Of a DNA stretch of 43,386 bases, positions 18,836 through 27,240 are shown piece after piece. The notes below the pieces were generated by a model. That model ran no database searches, was not told the origin of the DNA, and saw only the letters and a program-made list of their open reading frames with translations. Source of the stretch: Akkermansiaceae bacterium (GTDB lineage Bacteria > Verrucomicrobiota > Verrucomicrobiia > Verrucomicrobiales > Akkermansiaceae). The stretch is taken from assembly GCA_025457625.1 (NCBI GenBank), contig JALOUA010000001.1, forward strand, positions 1 through 43,386, written 5' to 3'. Position 1 is the first letter of the stretch. Every line of letters begins with the position of its first letter. Position numbers and translations under genes: made by a program.

Positions 18836-20086
18836 ATGAGCACCGCCGATTCATTCCAGCAACATGTCCTGCCGACCTATGCGCGTTTCCCGCTCGCGCC
18901 GGTGCGCGGCGCGGGCTGCCGGCTGTGGGATGAGAACGGGAAATCCCACCTCGATTTCTGCACCGGCATCGCCGTGTGTTCGCTCGGTCACTGCCATCCG
19001 CGCCTGGTCGAGGCGATCCGCGAGCAGGCGGGAAACCTGTTGCATTGCTCCAATCTCTATCAGATTCCGCAACAGGCCGAACTCGCGGAGGAAATCAACA
19101 CCCACCACGTGAAGCTTCCCGGCAAGGTCTTCTTCTCGAACTCCGGCGCGGAGGCCAACGACGGGCTGATCAAGGCCGCGCGGCGCTTCGGCCACCACCG
19201 CCCGCAGGCGGATGGATCACCGCGTTTCGAAGTCATCACCTTCCAGCAGTCGTTTCACGGCCGCACGCTGGGATCGATGTCGGCCACCGGCCAGGCGAAG
19301 ATCCAGCAGGGATTCGATCCGCTGCTGCCCGGCTTCCGCTATCTGCCGTTCAACGACACCGTGGCGATCGAGGCGGGCATCCATCCGGAAACCGCCGCGG
19401 TTTTGTTAGAGCCGGTGCAGGGCGAGGGCGGCGTGCACGTCGCCACCCCGGAGTTCCTGCGCGCGGTGGCGGCGGTCTGCAAAAAACACGACTTGCTGCT
19501 GTTCTTCGACGAGGTGCAGGCGGGTTTCGGCCGTTGTGGCGACGCGATGGCGTGGCGCATGATCGCGCCGGAAATCCAGCCGGACGGCATCTCGTGGGCC
19601 AAGGGCATGGGCGGCGGCGTGCCGATCGGCGCGTTCTGGCTGGCCGACCGCGCCATCGACGAGGCCGGCAGCGCGCTGGCCTCGCTGATGGGCCCGGGCT
19701 CGCACGGCTCGACTTACGGCGGCAACCCGCTCGTTTGTGCCGCCTCGCTGGCCGTGCTGCGGGAAATCCGCGAGAAGGAGCTGGCCGCCCACGCGCTGTT
19801 GATGGAGGTGCGGATCCGCGAAACCATCCGCTCATGGGCTTCGCCGGTGATCACCGGAGTGCGCGGCAGCGGGCTGCTGCTGGGCGTGGGGCTGGATGCG
19901 GCGCTCATCGCCCCGGCCGACGGGAAAACCGCCGCGCTGGTGGTGGTGGAGAAGCTCATGGACAAGGGATTGCTGGTTCCCGCGGCGGGTCCGGAGACCA
20001 TCCGCCTGCTGCCGCCGCTCAACGTCACGGCTGCGGAGATCGACGAGGCGCTCGAAATCCTGCGCGGCGTGATCGGGGAGTTTTGA
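18836..20086 (+). CDS. argD: Acetylornithine aminotransferase-type class III aminotransferase
   Basis: This 416-residue protein is a PLP-dependent class III (fold type I) aminotransferase, closest in pattern to acetylornithine transaminase of arginine synthesis. It shows FCTGIAVCSLGHCHP near residue 41, the phosphate-binding SNSGAEANDGLIK at 101-113, FFDEVQAGFGRCG with Asp225 that pairs with the pyridine nitrogen, and Lys256 in ISWAKGMGGGVPIGAF that forms the Schiff base. Length fits ArgD (about 400). The ATG at 18836 is chosen because homology begins a few residues later (VLPTYARFPL); the frame is open much further upstream but crosses the divergent GNAT gene. Other omega-aminotransferases of the class share these motifs, so substrate assignment is less certain than the fold. 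Confidence 0.85.
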   Translation: MSTADSFQQHVLPTYARFPLAPVRGAGCRLWDENGKSHLDFCTGIAVCSLGHCHPRLVEAIREQAGNLLHCSNLYQIPQQAELAEEINTHHVKLPGKVFFSNSGAEANDGLIKAARRFGHHRPQADGSPRFEVITFQQSFHGRTLGSMSATGQAKIQQGFDPLLPGFRYLPFNDTVAIEAGIHPETAAVLLEPVQGEGGVHVATPEFLRAVAAVCKKHDLLLFFDEVQAGFGRCGDAMAWRMIAPEIQPDGISWAKGMGGGVPIGAFWLADRAIDEAGSALASLMGPGSHGSTYGGNPLVCAASLAVLREIREKELAAHALLMEVRIRETIRSWASPVITGVRGSGLLLGVGLDAALIAPADGKTAALVVVEKLMDKGLLVPAAGPETIRLLPPLNVTAAEIDEALEILRGVIGEF

Positions 20087-20243
20087 CCGGAAGCCCGGGG
20101 GTGGGATCGTTGGTCCGCGAGCGGCGCGGGTGCATGTGGTTTTTTTGCGTGAGGCTCCTGATTCTGATCCAGCCACGGCCTTTGGTGAAAACGAGGCGTG
20201 ACACGAGGGGCCGAATCTGTAAGTTCTCCGAAAGATTTTGCGC

Positions 20244-21161
20244 ATGTCCAATCCCTTACAACCCCTCGGGTGCCCGACACCCGCCTCCGCGCTGCATGAT
20301 GAATCGTCGGAAACCGGCGCCATCAGCCGCCTTTCGCGTCGTGGTTTCATGCTGATGGCCGCCTCGCTGAGCAGTTGCGCCGCCGCCAAACCCCTTGCGC
20401 GCAACGGGCCGGTCAAGACGCCGTCGAATGCCAATTACCGCACGCCCAGCCTCCAGGGACCGATCCCGCGCAATCCGGACATGTCGCTCAGCTCGGATTT
20501 CTCACGGGGTTCGGGCATCAGCTTTTCGCGCGTGCTGGTATCCGGAAACTACGTGGCCATGACCTTCGACGACGGGCCGCACCCGCAGAACACCCCGCGG
20601 CTGCTCGACATCCTGCGGGCCCGCAATGTCAAAGCCACCTTCTACGTCATCGGCCGCAGCGTGGACCTTTACCCGCAGGTGGTGCGTCGCACCGTCGCCG
20701 AGGGCCACGAGATCGGCAACCACTCGCACACCCACCGCCTGCTCAGCAAGCTGGGCGACACCGAACTGCGCACGGAAATGGCGCGCTGCCGGGATGCCGT
20801 GGGAAGCGCCGCGGGGGTCCGCATGCGCACGATGCGCCCGCCCTACGGCGGCCTTCTCCAGCGCCAGCGGGAACTGGTTTATTCCGAGTTCGGATATCCC
20901 ACGATCCTGTGGGCGGTTGATCCGCTGGATTGGAAACGCCCCGGGCCGAGCGTGGTGACCTCGCGCATTCTGAGCGGCACCACCGCCGGTTCCATCATTC
21001 TGGCCCACGACCTCCACGCGCCGACGGTGGACGCCATGCCCGCGACGATCGACGGCCTGCTGCGCCGCGGTTTCAAGTTCGTCACGGTTTCCCAACTGCT
21101 GGCGATGAAAACCGAGCCCGCCACCGCGCAAGCCTCGGTGAACGCGGTGCCCGGTTACTGA
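20244..21161 (+). CDS. Polysaccharide deacetylase (NodB domain), exported
   Basis: This 305-residue carbohydrate esterase family 4 protein has all NodB motifs: TFDDGPH (Asp109-Asp110), the metal-binding GNHSHTH (His160, His164), RPPYGG at 198-203, and an ILAHD motif near the end. The N-terminus contains a twin-arginine-like SRRGFMLMAASLSSC stretch, followed by a possible lipobox Cys45, so it is probably exported, perhaps as a lipoprotein. Likely substrates are peptidoglycan or another N-acetylated cell-surface glycan. An in-frame TTG at 20238 lies two codons upstream; the ATG at 20244 is preferred. The dynamin-like gene starts 15 bases after its stop. Confidence 0.85.
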   Translation: MSNPLQPLGCPTPASALHDESSETGAISRLSRRGFMLMAASLSSCAAAKPLARNGPVKTPSNANYRTPSLQGPIPRNPDMSLSSDFSRGSGISFSRVLVSGNYVAMTFDDGPHPQNTPRLLDILRARNVKATFYVIGRSVDLYPQVVRRTVAEGHEIGNHSHTHRLLSKLGDTELRTEMARCRDAVGSAAGVRMRTMRPPYGGLLQRQRELVYSEFGYPTILWAVDPLDWKRPGPSVVTSRILSGTTAGSIILAHDLHAPTVDAMPATIDGLLRRGFKFVTVSQLLAMKTEPATAQASVNAVPGY

Positions 21162-21176
21162 TCCACTTCCCCGGCC

Positions 21177-22904
21177 GTGAGCGACTACCTGTTCGGCGAG
21201 CGTTTTTTTGCGACGCGCGAACGCCTCAGCCACGTCATCCGCGGCATCCTCACGCTGGCCGGCGAGACGCAAACCACGCTGGGTGAGGTTTTCACGCCCG
21301 CCAGGATCGAATCCGATCTCGGCAGGCCGTTCACGTTTGTCGCCTGCGGCGAAATCAACGCGGGCAAGTCCAGCCTGCTCAACTCGCTCTTCGGCCACGA
21401 CCTCTGCCCGGCCGATGTCCTGCCCACGACCGAGCGCTTCCACCATTACCGCCACGGTCTTGCGGATCGCAACCAGCCGCTCGATCCGGACTGCGACGAG
21501 CGACTCCGGACGGCCGGTTTCCTCAAGAATTTCCGGCCCATCGACACGCCGGGCACGAATTCCAACAAGCCGGCGCATGCCGCGACACTCGTCCGGCTGG
21601 CCACTGCGGCGGACCTCGTCCTGTGCGTGTTTCCGGTCTCCAATCCCTGGGGGGCGGCCACTTGGGATTTCCTCTCGCGTCTGGCGGAAGACGCGCTGGC
21701 GCGGGTGGTGCTGATCATCCAGCAGGCCGACCTGCGCGAGCCCGGTGATCTGGAGGTCATCCGCGGCCACATGGCGGACCTTGCGATGAAGCGGCTCGGC
21801 CGGGTGCCGCCGATTTTCGCCGTGTCCGCCAAGCTGGCCCGCGCCGCGAAACGCGACAAACCGGCGAATCGCGGCTTGCTTGAGGCCAGCGGTTTCGCCG
21901 CGCTCGAAGCCTTCATCGGCCGCGAGGTCTGCCTGTCCGCAGGACGTCGTGCCACGCTTGAAACCTGGCGCGGCCACTGCGCCACGGCGCTGCGCCAGGT
22001 GGAGGACCGCATCGAGGAACAGCAGCGCGACATCCGCGCCCACGCCCGTTTCATCGCCGATGTCGAACGCGAGATCGTGGAGATCCGCGAACAATTCGTC
22101 GCCCGCCTGCCGCGCCACCTGGTGAATGTGGCCGAGGTTTTCGAAACCGAGGCCGTGGGCATCACCCGCCTGTTGCACAAACGGCTGGGAGCCCTGCGAT
22201 CGTTGCTGCGTTTGTTCACCGGCGACCACACCGGCCAGGAGATGGAGACGGCCTTCATCGCGCGCCTCCAGCAAACCATCGAGGCCGTCGCCGCCAAGGA
22301 CGGCGGCGAGGTGGTCAAGGCCTGCGCCGAGCATTGGGAGGACCTCGGCGCGCGCGTCCAATCCGCGCTCGGCGCCGATCTAACCGCCGCCGGGCCGATC
22401 GACGACCTGTTAGGCGAGGCCAGGGAACGTTTCATCCGGCGGCTCGGCGGCGCGGCGCGCCAGGGCATCGGCGATTTGCGCGTCCGCTCGCTGCTCGACA
22501 AGGACCTGCGCAAGCGCAACCTCGCGCTGCGCTCCTTCACCGTCAGCTCCCTGCTGCTGACCACCGCCGGCGCGTCCTCCGGCGCGCTGCGGCTGCCGTG
22601 GCTGCCCGCCGTGCTCTGCGGTCTGGCCGCGTTGTTTCTCACAGGCGGCTTCGCCGTGGCATGGATCACCCGCCGCTCGATCACCCGGGATTTCCGCCAG
22701 CGGCTGCTCGACACCTGCGGCGCCTTTGCAAGCACGCTGCACAGCGATTACGAGGAGGCGCTGCACGAGGTCTTCCGCGATTACAATTCCGCGATGGCCA
22801 TCCTGCACCACTACCACGCCGGCGAGAGATCCGCGATCGAGCCGCGCCAGCGCCGCTGGCAGGAACTCTTCCTCACGCTCAAGGCCATCGAACAGGATTT
22901 GTGA
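21177..22904 (+). CDS. Dynamin-like GTPase with C-terminal membrane segment
   Basis: This 575-residue protein has a dynamin-type G domain: P-loop GEINAGKSS at residues 58-66, a TTE switch I near 84-86, and IDTPG at 122-126. The G4 position reads LIIQQADL instead of the canonical NKxD. Long helical stretches follow (residues ~260-440, rich in Glu, Arg and Gln). A hydrophobic region at about 450-500 contains two closely spaced segments (SSLLLTTAGA and AVLCGLAALFLTGGFAVAW), typical of bacterial dynamin-like proteins that bind or remodel the inner membrane. The start is GTG 21177, 15 bases after the deacetylase stop, so the two may be co-transcribed. The exact role is unknown. Confidence 0.85.
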   Translation: MSDYLFGERFFATRERLSHVIRGILTLAGETQTTLGEVFTPARIESDLGRPFTFVACGEINAGKSSLLNSLFGHDLCPADVLPTTERFHHYRHGLADRNQPLDPDCDERLRTAGFLKNFRPIDTPGTNSNKPAHAATLVRLATAADLVLCVFPVSNPWGAATWDFLSRLAEDALARVVLIIQQADLREPGDLEVIRGHMADLAMKRLGRVPPIFAVSAKLARAAKRDKPANRGLLEASGFAALEAFIGREVCLSAGRRATLETWRGHCATALRQVEDRIEEQQRDIRAHARFIADVEREIVEIREQFVARLPRHLVNVAEVFETEAVGITRLLHKRLGALRSLLRLFTGDHTGQEMETAFIARLQQTIEAVAAKDGGEVVKACAEHWEDLGARVQSALGADLTAAGPIDDLLGEARERFIRRLGGAARQGIGDLRVRSLLDKDLRKRNLALRSFTVSSLLLTTAGASSGALRLPWLPAVLCGLAALFLTGGFAVAWITRRSITRDFRQRLLDTCGAFASTLHSDYEEALHEVFRDYNSAMAILHHYHAGERSAIEPRQRRWQELFLTLKAIEQDL

Positions 22905-22907
22905 GCC

Positions 22908-23978
22908 TCACGCCACCGCGGCGCGGGATTTTTCCATCAGCGATTCCACGGTTGGCAGCAGGCGATCGAACTGCTCCACCACGGTGAACTCGCCGTTTTG
23001 ACACCAGGTTTCGAGCATGCCGATGAGCGGGTCCCAGAAGCCGAGTCCGCTTTCATCCCGGCGGTTGTAAACCACCACCGGCTTGCCGGCGGAGGCGTGT
23101 TGCTGGTGTTTGAAGATCATCAGCGCGATCATTTCCTGCACCGTGCCCGAGCCGCCGGGGAAGATGACAAAGGCGTCGGAGCGCTCGATCATGATGTCCA
23201 TGCGGGTGTAAATGTCGGGCTGCAGCCAGAAACTCGACAAGCCTTCCGGCAGGCCCTCCAGTTCGATGATGTGGGGCACGTTCGAGCCGCCGGTCCAGCC
23301 GCCCGCGTCCACCGACCCGCGCACCACCTCGCCCATGATGCCGGAGTTTCCCGCACCCGAGACGCAGCCGAGGCCGGCCCTGGCAAGCCGTTTGCCAAAC
23401 TCATAGCCCTCCGCCAGATAGGCGGGGTCTTCGATCGATGCCGAACAAAACACACAGACGTTGCCCATGTGCCCCGCCGGCAGCGGCGTCTCGAACGAAC
23501 CGATGGCCTCCGAGCCGCTTTTCACGCGCTCGACGAGCGGAATGCCGCGCAGCCGCGAGGATTCCAGCAGTGCGAGCACCTCATCGGGACAACCTGCGGG
23601 CAACAGGTAATCCTCGTGCTTCTGGCGCACCGTGCCCAGACGGTTGAGATGCCTGAGCAGGGAAAACAGGCCGCCCCATGAAGCGTCGGTATCCAGCAGC
23701 ACCGTCGGCTTTCCCGAGAGATGGCGGTCGAGCGTCTGGTAGCCCACGAAGATCGACACCGCCTTGAACAGGTCCTCGAGGGTGGCGCCCGGCGTGAACA
23801 CGAAGGCGTCGGACTCGATGATCTTGCGCTCGATGTTGGACAGCGTGATGCGCTGGTCGCCGTTGGAATTGTAGATATCCCAGCCGCGGCTGAAGAGGCT
23901 GTAGAGAAGGCGGGCGCGGATTTCCCGGTTGGGATCCCGCTCGCCGCGGACGGTTCCCGCGAGACGGACTTTGGGCAT
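22908..23978 (-). CDS. LOG-family protein with two LOG-like lobes
   Basis: The C-terminal half (about residues 172-356) is a standard LOG / lysine-decarboxylase-like domain, with VSGAGNSGIMGEVV at 206-219 and FPGGSGTVQEM at 273-283. LOG proteins are Rossmann-fold phosphoribohydrolases acting on nucleoside 5'-monophosphates. The N-terminal half (residues 1-170) is related to the C-terminal half but degenerate: SDAFVFTPGATLEDLFKA aligns with the active-site segment but lacks the PGGxGTxxE residues, and KPTVLLD aligns with KPVVVYN. Usual LOG proteins are about 180-200 residues, so this is a double-length version. The ATG at 23978 is preferred over an upstream in-frame start at 24146 because the extra 56 residues show no family similarity. 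The gene is tail-to-tail with the dynamin-like gene, only 3 bases apart. Confidence 0.8.
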   Translation of the reverse strand: MPKVRLAGTVRGERDPNREIRARLLYSLFSRGWDIYNSNGDQRITLSNIERKIIESDAFVFTPGATLEDLFKAVSIFVGYQTLDRHLSGKPTVLLDTDASWGGLFSLLRHLNRLGTVRQKHEDYLLPAGCPDEVLALLESSRLRGIPLVERVKSGSEAIGSFETPLPAGHMGNVCVFCSASIEDPAYLAEGYEFGKRLARAGLGCVSGAGNSGIMGEVVRGSVDAGGWTGGSNVPHIIELEGLPEGLSSFWLQPDIYTRMDIMIERSDAFVIFPGGSGTVQEMIALMIFKHQQHASAGKPVVVYNRRDESGLGFWDPLIGMLETWCQNGEFTVVEQFDRLLPTVESLMEKSRAAVA

Positions 23979-24179
23979 GGTCGTGCGAATGAGGTAAGGG
24001 TGATGGGTTTCCGGAACTCCGCCTGCGCGAGGCGTGCCGGGCGGGTGGCACTGAAGCAGAGGATTGCCCCGCACACAAGCGGGCAGATCCGCTCTTCTTC
24101 GGTGTTTTGTTTGCCCCAAACATGCGTCCTCAGGGGAAAAATCCAAAAAGCAGCTTGAAAATCAGCATTTCCCAAGCTA
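23979..24179. promoter_or_regulatory. Divergent intergenic region upstream of LOG gene and secreted protein gene
   Basis: About 200 bases lie between two divergent starts, and promoters for both must lie here. The stretch 24120-24165 is A-rich (aaaaatccaaaaagcagc), unlike the GC-rich flanks. I see no clear operator or sigma-70 motif. Confidence 0.3.
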
Positions 24180-25760
24180 GTGAGCGCCGCCTTGCCGAAA
24201 AAACCAATCACCGCCGCGATTCGATTCGCATCCCTGATGCCCGTCCTGTGGATGGCCGCGGCCCTCGGTGCGGGTGCCGCCGTGGTGAACAGCCCGTCAC
24301 AGGCGGCGGTCAATCTGGCGATCAACGCGCCGTTGATCAGCTACAACCGGTCCTTCAATGGAGGAGCCTACACCAACGGCGCATGGTTCGGAGGAGCCTC
24401 CGTGGTGCTGGCCGCCGCCAGTCATGCGGGCAACACCACCGCGGACGCCCGGCTGTTGCAGCAGATCCGCCACTCGATCATCGGCACCAATGCGATTTGC
24501 GCCAACGGCGGTTATCCCGCGCAGCACGAGAGGCATGTCACCGGCATGTTCGCCATCGCCAAACACACGCCACGCGTGTGGAACCAGCTCTCCACCTCGG
24601 AAAAAAACAAGATCGACCTCCTGATGAAGGCGGCGCTCGTCGCCAGTGCCTTTGTCACCGCGGACAACAACCCCTACGTGCTCGCCGGCAGCGCGCAACG
24701 CACGCTCAACGATGATTACAACATGAACCGCGATTGGAATCCCAACTATCGCGAGGGAATGATCGGGGGCGTGTTGGTGGGCATGGTCTATTTCGGCGGA
24801 CCCGCTGCGGCCAACGCCATCCTCAACCAATATCATCACGCCTCTTTCGTGGCGGAACTCGCCTCCGCGGGCCTCACCAACACCCATGAGATTTTCAACT
24901 GGAAAACCGCCAACCCGGCATCGACCGCGCCCAGCGGCAGCCAGATCGCCGGCGCGGTGGCGAACTACCGCTACAAATCCATCGGCCTGGCCGATTACAT
25001 GGGCATCCACACCCGGCTCGCCGAGGACACCTTCGGCAAAAACGTCAATGCCGGGCTCAACAACGGCGCGGGCATCGGCGGCAACGGACGCATCGCCAGC
25101 GGCAGTGCCGGCCTGCCCAGCCCGGGGGCGGCCGGCATGCTCAAGGAATTCGATTCATTTGATGGCGGCGGCGCGCGCAGTTCCATGGACTACGCCTACG
25201 ACGGCTACCGCACGCATCAGACAAACCAGCTGGTTCTGGTCATCGGCGGCTACTGGCCCAAAAAATCCCCCGCCGCCGCCGCTGTTGTCGCCCGCATCCG
25301 CATCGGCATCGACGACCTTTGGTACAAGATGGCGATGGGTTATCACAACTACTCCAGTGGCCAGGGACGCGGCTATCAGGATTTGACATACATGATCAAC
25401 AACCGTGGCTTCGGTTATGTCAGGTCGCTGTGGGAGGATGTGCTGCGGCCCTATCATGATTCCGCGGCGGAGGTGGACACGGACACGGACGGCGACAACA
25501 CGGGTGACTCCGTGGAGATACGCCTCGGTCTCGATCCATTCAACAGCGCGTCACGCTTCAAGGCGGACATGGCCGTTCCCGGACGTCTCGAATGGCGCGG
25601 CCACAGCGGCACCACCTTTGACATCCAGCGCGCGTCGGATGGCCTTCCGCTTGATTGGAGAACGATTGCCACCGTGCCCGGAACCATGGGTCAGCAGAGT
25701 TTTGTCGATCCCGCACCGCCGCCGGGCAGGGCGCTCTACCGCGTCGCACTGCGCCCCTGA
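24180..25760 (+). CDS. Secreted protein of unknown function with Ca-binding-like C-terminal module
   Basis: This 526-residue protein begins at GTG 24180 and carries a signal peptide of about 34 residues (hydrophobic MPVLWMAAALGAGAA). Residues ~35-430 are helix-prone, with many aromatic and Asn/His residues (YNMNRDWNPNYREGMIGG, YHHASF, MDYAYDGYRTHQTNQ, MGYHNYSSGQGRGYQD), a composition reminiscent of (alpha/alpha)-toroid polysaccharide lyases, but I recognise no family. Residues ~431-461 (DTDTDGDNTGDSVEIRLGLD) form a thrombospondin-3/EF-hand-like acidic repeat. A C-terminal beta region ends FVDPAPPPGRALYRVALRP, of a kind frequent at the ends of secreted verrucomicrobial proteins. A carbohydrate-active role is possible but unproven. 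Confidence 0.75.
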   Translation: MSAALPKKPITAAIRFASLMPVLWMAAALGAGAAVVNSPSQAAVNLAINAPLISYNRSFNGGAYTNGAWFGGASVVLAAASHAGNTTADARLLQQIRHSIIGTNAICANGGYPAQHERHVTGMFAIAKHTPRVWNQLSTSEKNKIDLLMKAALVASAFVTADNNPYVLAGSAQRTLNDDYNMNRDWNPNYREGMIGGVLVGMVYFGGPAAANAILNQYHHASFVAELASAGLTNTHEIFNWKTANPASTAPSGSQIAGAVANYRYKSIGLADYMGIHTRLAEDTFGKNVNAGLNNGAGIGGNGRIASGSAGLPSPGAAGMLKEFDSFDGGGARSSMDYAYDGYRTHQTNQLVLVIGGYWPKKSPAAAAVVARIRIGIDDLWYKMAMGYHNYSSGQGRGYQDLTYMINNRGFGYVRSLWEDVLRPYHDSAAEVDTDTDGDNTGDSVEIRLGLDPFNSASRFKADMAVPGRLEWRGHSGTTFDIQRASDGLPLDWRTIATVPGTMGQQSFVDPAPPPGRALYRVALRP

Positions 25761-26119
25761 TCCATGGCGGTCGTCAGCCACCGCCGGACTCTTGTTCCTG
25801 TCCCCGGTGATCTTCATTTTGCATCACAGGCAACCGATATTTCCATCTTTTCGAAGAGTTCACCCAGGGATTGGTTGAGGGAAAGGAAGTTCCCCCGGAG
25901 GACATGACAACTGTTTGAAGCCTTCCCGGGCGGACATCCGCGTGTTGCTTTTTGTCGCAACGAGTTGGATGGCGAAGACCGGACCAGCGGAATCCACCAC
26001 CGCACCCACGGCGCTGTGAGTCCGTTGATCATCCAGCCGGGCGCTCTGCAACGAATGGGTAAAACCGCCCGCACATATCGCTTTGTTTTCCGCGGATTGT
26101 TGGCAACGCTGCGTGCAGC
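25761..26119. other. 359-base intergenic stretch, mostly featureless
   Basis: No clear gene, terminator or promoter is visible. The only notable content is a short minus-strand frame (25860-26051, listed separately) with a GoLoco-like motif. It precedes the ATG of the secreted serpin-like protein, so that gene's promoter is probably within it. Confidence 0.4.
25860..26051 (-). CDS. Doubtful short frame with a GoLoco-like motif
   Basis: A 63-residue minus-strand frame, opened by a TTG codon, contains SLQSARLDDQRTHS just at its start. This resembles the GoLoco/LGN consensus (QSxRxDDQR), which occurs mainly in animal G-protein regulators but, as I recall, also in some Planctomycetes and Verrucomicrobia proteins. 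The rest of the frame is uninformative. It could be a gene remnant, a very small gene, or chance. Confidence 0.2.
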   Translation of the reverse strand: MQSARLDDQRTHSAVGAVVDSAGPVFAIQLVATKSNTRMSAREGFKQLSCPPGELPFPQPIPG

Positions 26120-27184
26120 ATGAAAACAGGATTTCCGCTGCTGGCGTTGGGAATGTTCATCGGGCTGACGTGTGTGGGTTGGTCGCCGGAGCAAGCGGGC
26201 ATCCACCTCACCGATCCGGAGGTGGTGAACCATCATGGCACCGTCGTCAGGCCGGTGCTCGACGAACGGCTGCCGCGTGGCAAAAACGTGCTGTGGTGCG
26301 CCACCTTCCAGATGGCATGGGATTCGGCGTCGCGGCACTTTGGCGGGCCGCTCAGGCTGCAACCCGCGAGCCAACTTGCGGATTCACTCAACGGCTCTCC
26401 GTTCAACGCCCGGTGGATCGACGCGGAATCGGTTTTCCACGCGGGCGGAACCGTGGGTGACGGAGTGCTGGACCGGATCGATCAAGGCGCGCGCGCCAAA
26501 GGCCATCACTCAAAACTGTTAGACAGGCTGCGCAAGACATCCAAGGCGGAGGATCTGGTTTTCCATGCGCTGCTCGTCAAGGACCTTGAGTTCGAGAAAC
26601 CCTTCGCCAGGCTCGGGAAGTGGAAACTGGGCGGGCGCACGGTGCCATGGTTCGGCTTCACGCCGGAGCAGCGGGACACCGGCGGTCTCCTGCAACAGAT
26701 TGGCGTGCACCATTACGCCGCGAGGAATGATTTTGTGATCGAGCTGCGATCCAAACAAACCGGCGATCAATTGCTGCTGGCCAAGCTCCCGGCCGCGCCC
26801 GCCACGCCCGCCGCCGCGTGCCTGGCCGTGCTCAAACGCCTGCGCGCCGATCCCCCGCGCGCGGGTGGGGCGGATCTGCTGGCCGTGCCGAACATCGTGG
26901 CCGATGAGAAGGCATCGTTTGCCGAGCTCGAAGGCCGCACGGTTTCCGGCAGCGGGCGCTTGGTGCGTGCCGCGATGCAGACGATTGATTTCCGCATGGA
27001 TGAGAAGGGCGTGAAGCTGCGCAGCGAGGCGGCCATTTCATTCGGATGCTCCGCCCACCACAGGGTGGAGCCGCGTTTGTTGATCCTCGATCCGCCGTTT
27101 GCCATTGTGATGAAGCGGCAGGATGCGCCGCGGCCGTATTTCGTCGCATGGATCGCCAACGCCGACCTGCTGGGAGGGAAGTGA
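26120..27184 (+). CDS. Secreted protein with serpin-like C-terminal pattern
   Basis: This 354-residue protein has a signal peptide (about 1-25, MKTGFPLLALGMFIGLTCVG). The early segment NVLWCATFQMAWDSASRHFGG resembles the first helix of serpins. The end is more suggestive: ATG-distal IDFRMDEKGVKLRSEAAI, then LLILDPPFAIVMKR, then PYFVAWIANADLL. This parallels the serpin hinge (E-x-G-x-x-A), the hydrophobic PF strand and the final strand. However, the hinge lacks the usual run of small residues, and the length is slightly short for a serpin (about 370-400). If it is a serpin relative, it may be non-inhibitory. Function is unknown. It is followed 56 bases later by purD. Confidence 0.65.
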   Translation: MKTGFPLLALGMFIGLTCVGWSPEQAGIHLTDPEVVNHHGTVVRPVLDERLPRGKNVLWCATFQMAWDSASRHFGGPLRLQPASQLADSLNGSPFNARWIDAESVFHAGGTVGDGVLDRIDQGARAKGHHSKLLDRLRKTSKAEDLVFHALLVKDLEFEKPFARLGKWKLGGRTVPWFGFTPEQRDTGGLLQQIGVHHYAARNDFVIELRSKQTGDQLLLAKLPAAPATPAAACLAVLKRLRADPPRAGGADLLAVPNIVADEKASFAELEGRTVSGSGRLVRAAMQTIDFRMDEKGVKLRSEAAISFGCSAHHRVEPRLLILDPPFAIVMKRQDAPRPYFVAWIANADLLGGK

Positions 27185-27240
27185 CCCGCATCGGGAAATT
27201 GCATTGAGTCCCGCAGCGGATTCCGCGAGAAACGCGGCGG

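Noticed and set aside
20100-20160. A GC-rich stretch followed by seven T residues after argD, considered as a terminator.
   Set aside because: The best stem (CCGCG/CGCGG) is short and about 12 bases away from the T run, so it does not fit an intrinsic terminator well.
18976-20355. A 459-residue plus-strand frame overlapping argD.
   Set aside because: It is the +2 shadow of argD, rich in Arg, Ala and Gly, with no motif.
20502-22361. A 619-residue minus-strand frame opposite the dynamin-like GTPase and the deacetylase.
   Set aside because: The plus-strand frames have full NodB and G-domain motifs; the antisense translation shows none and spans two genes.
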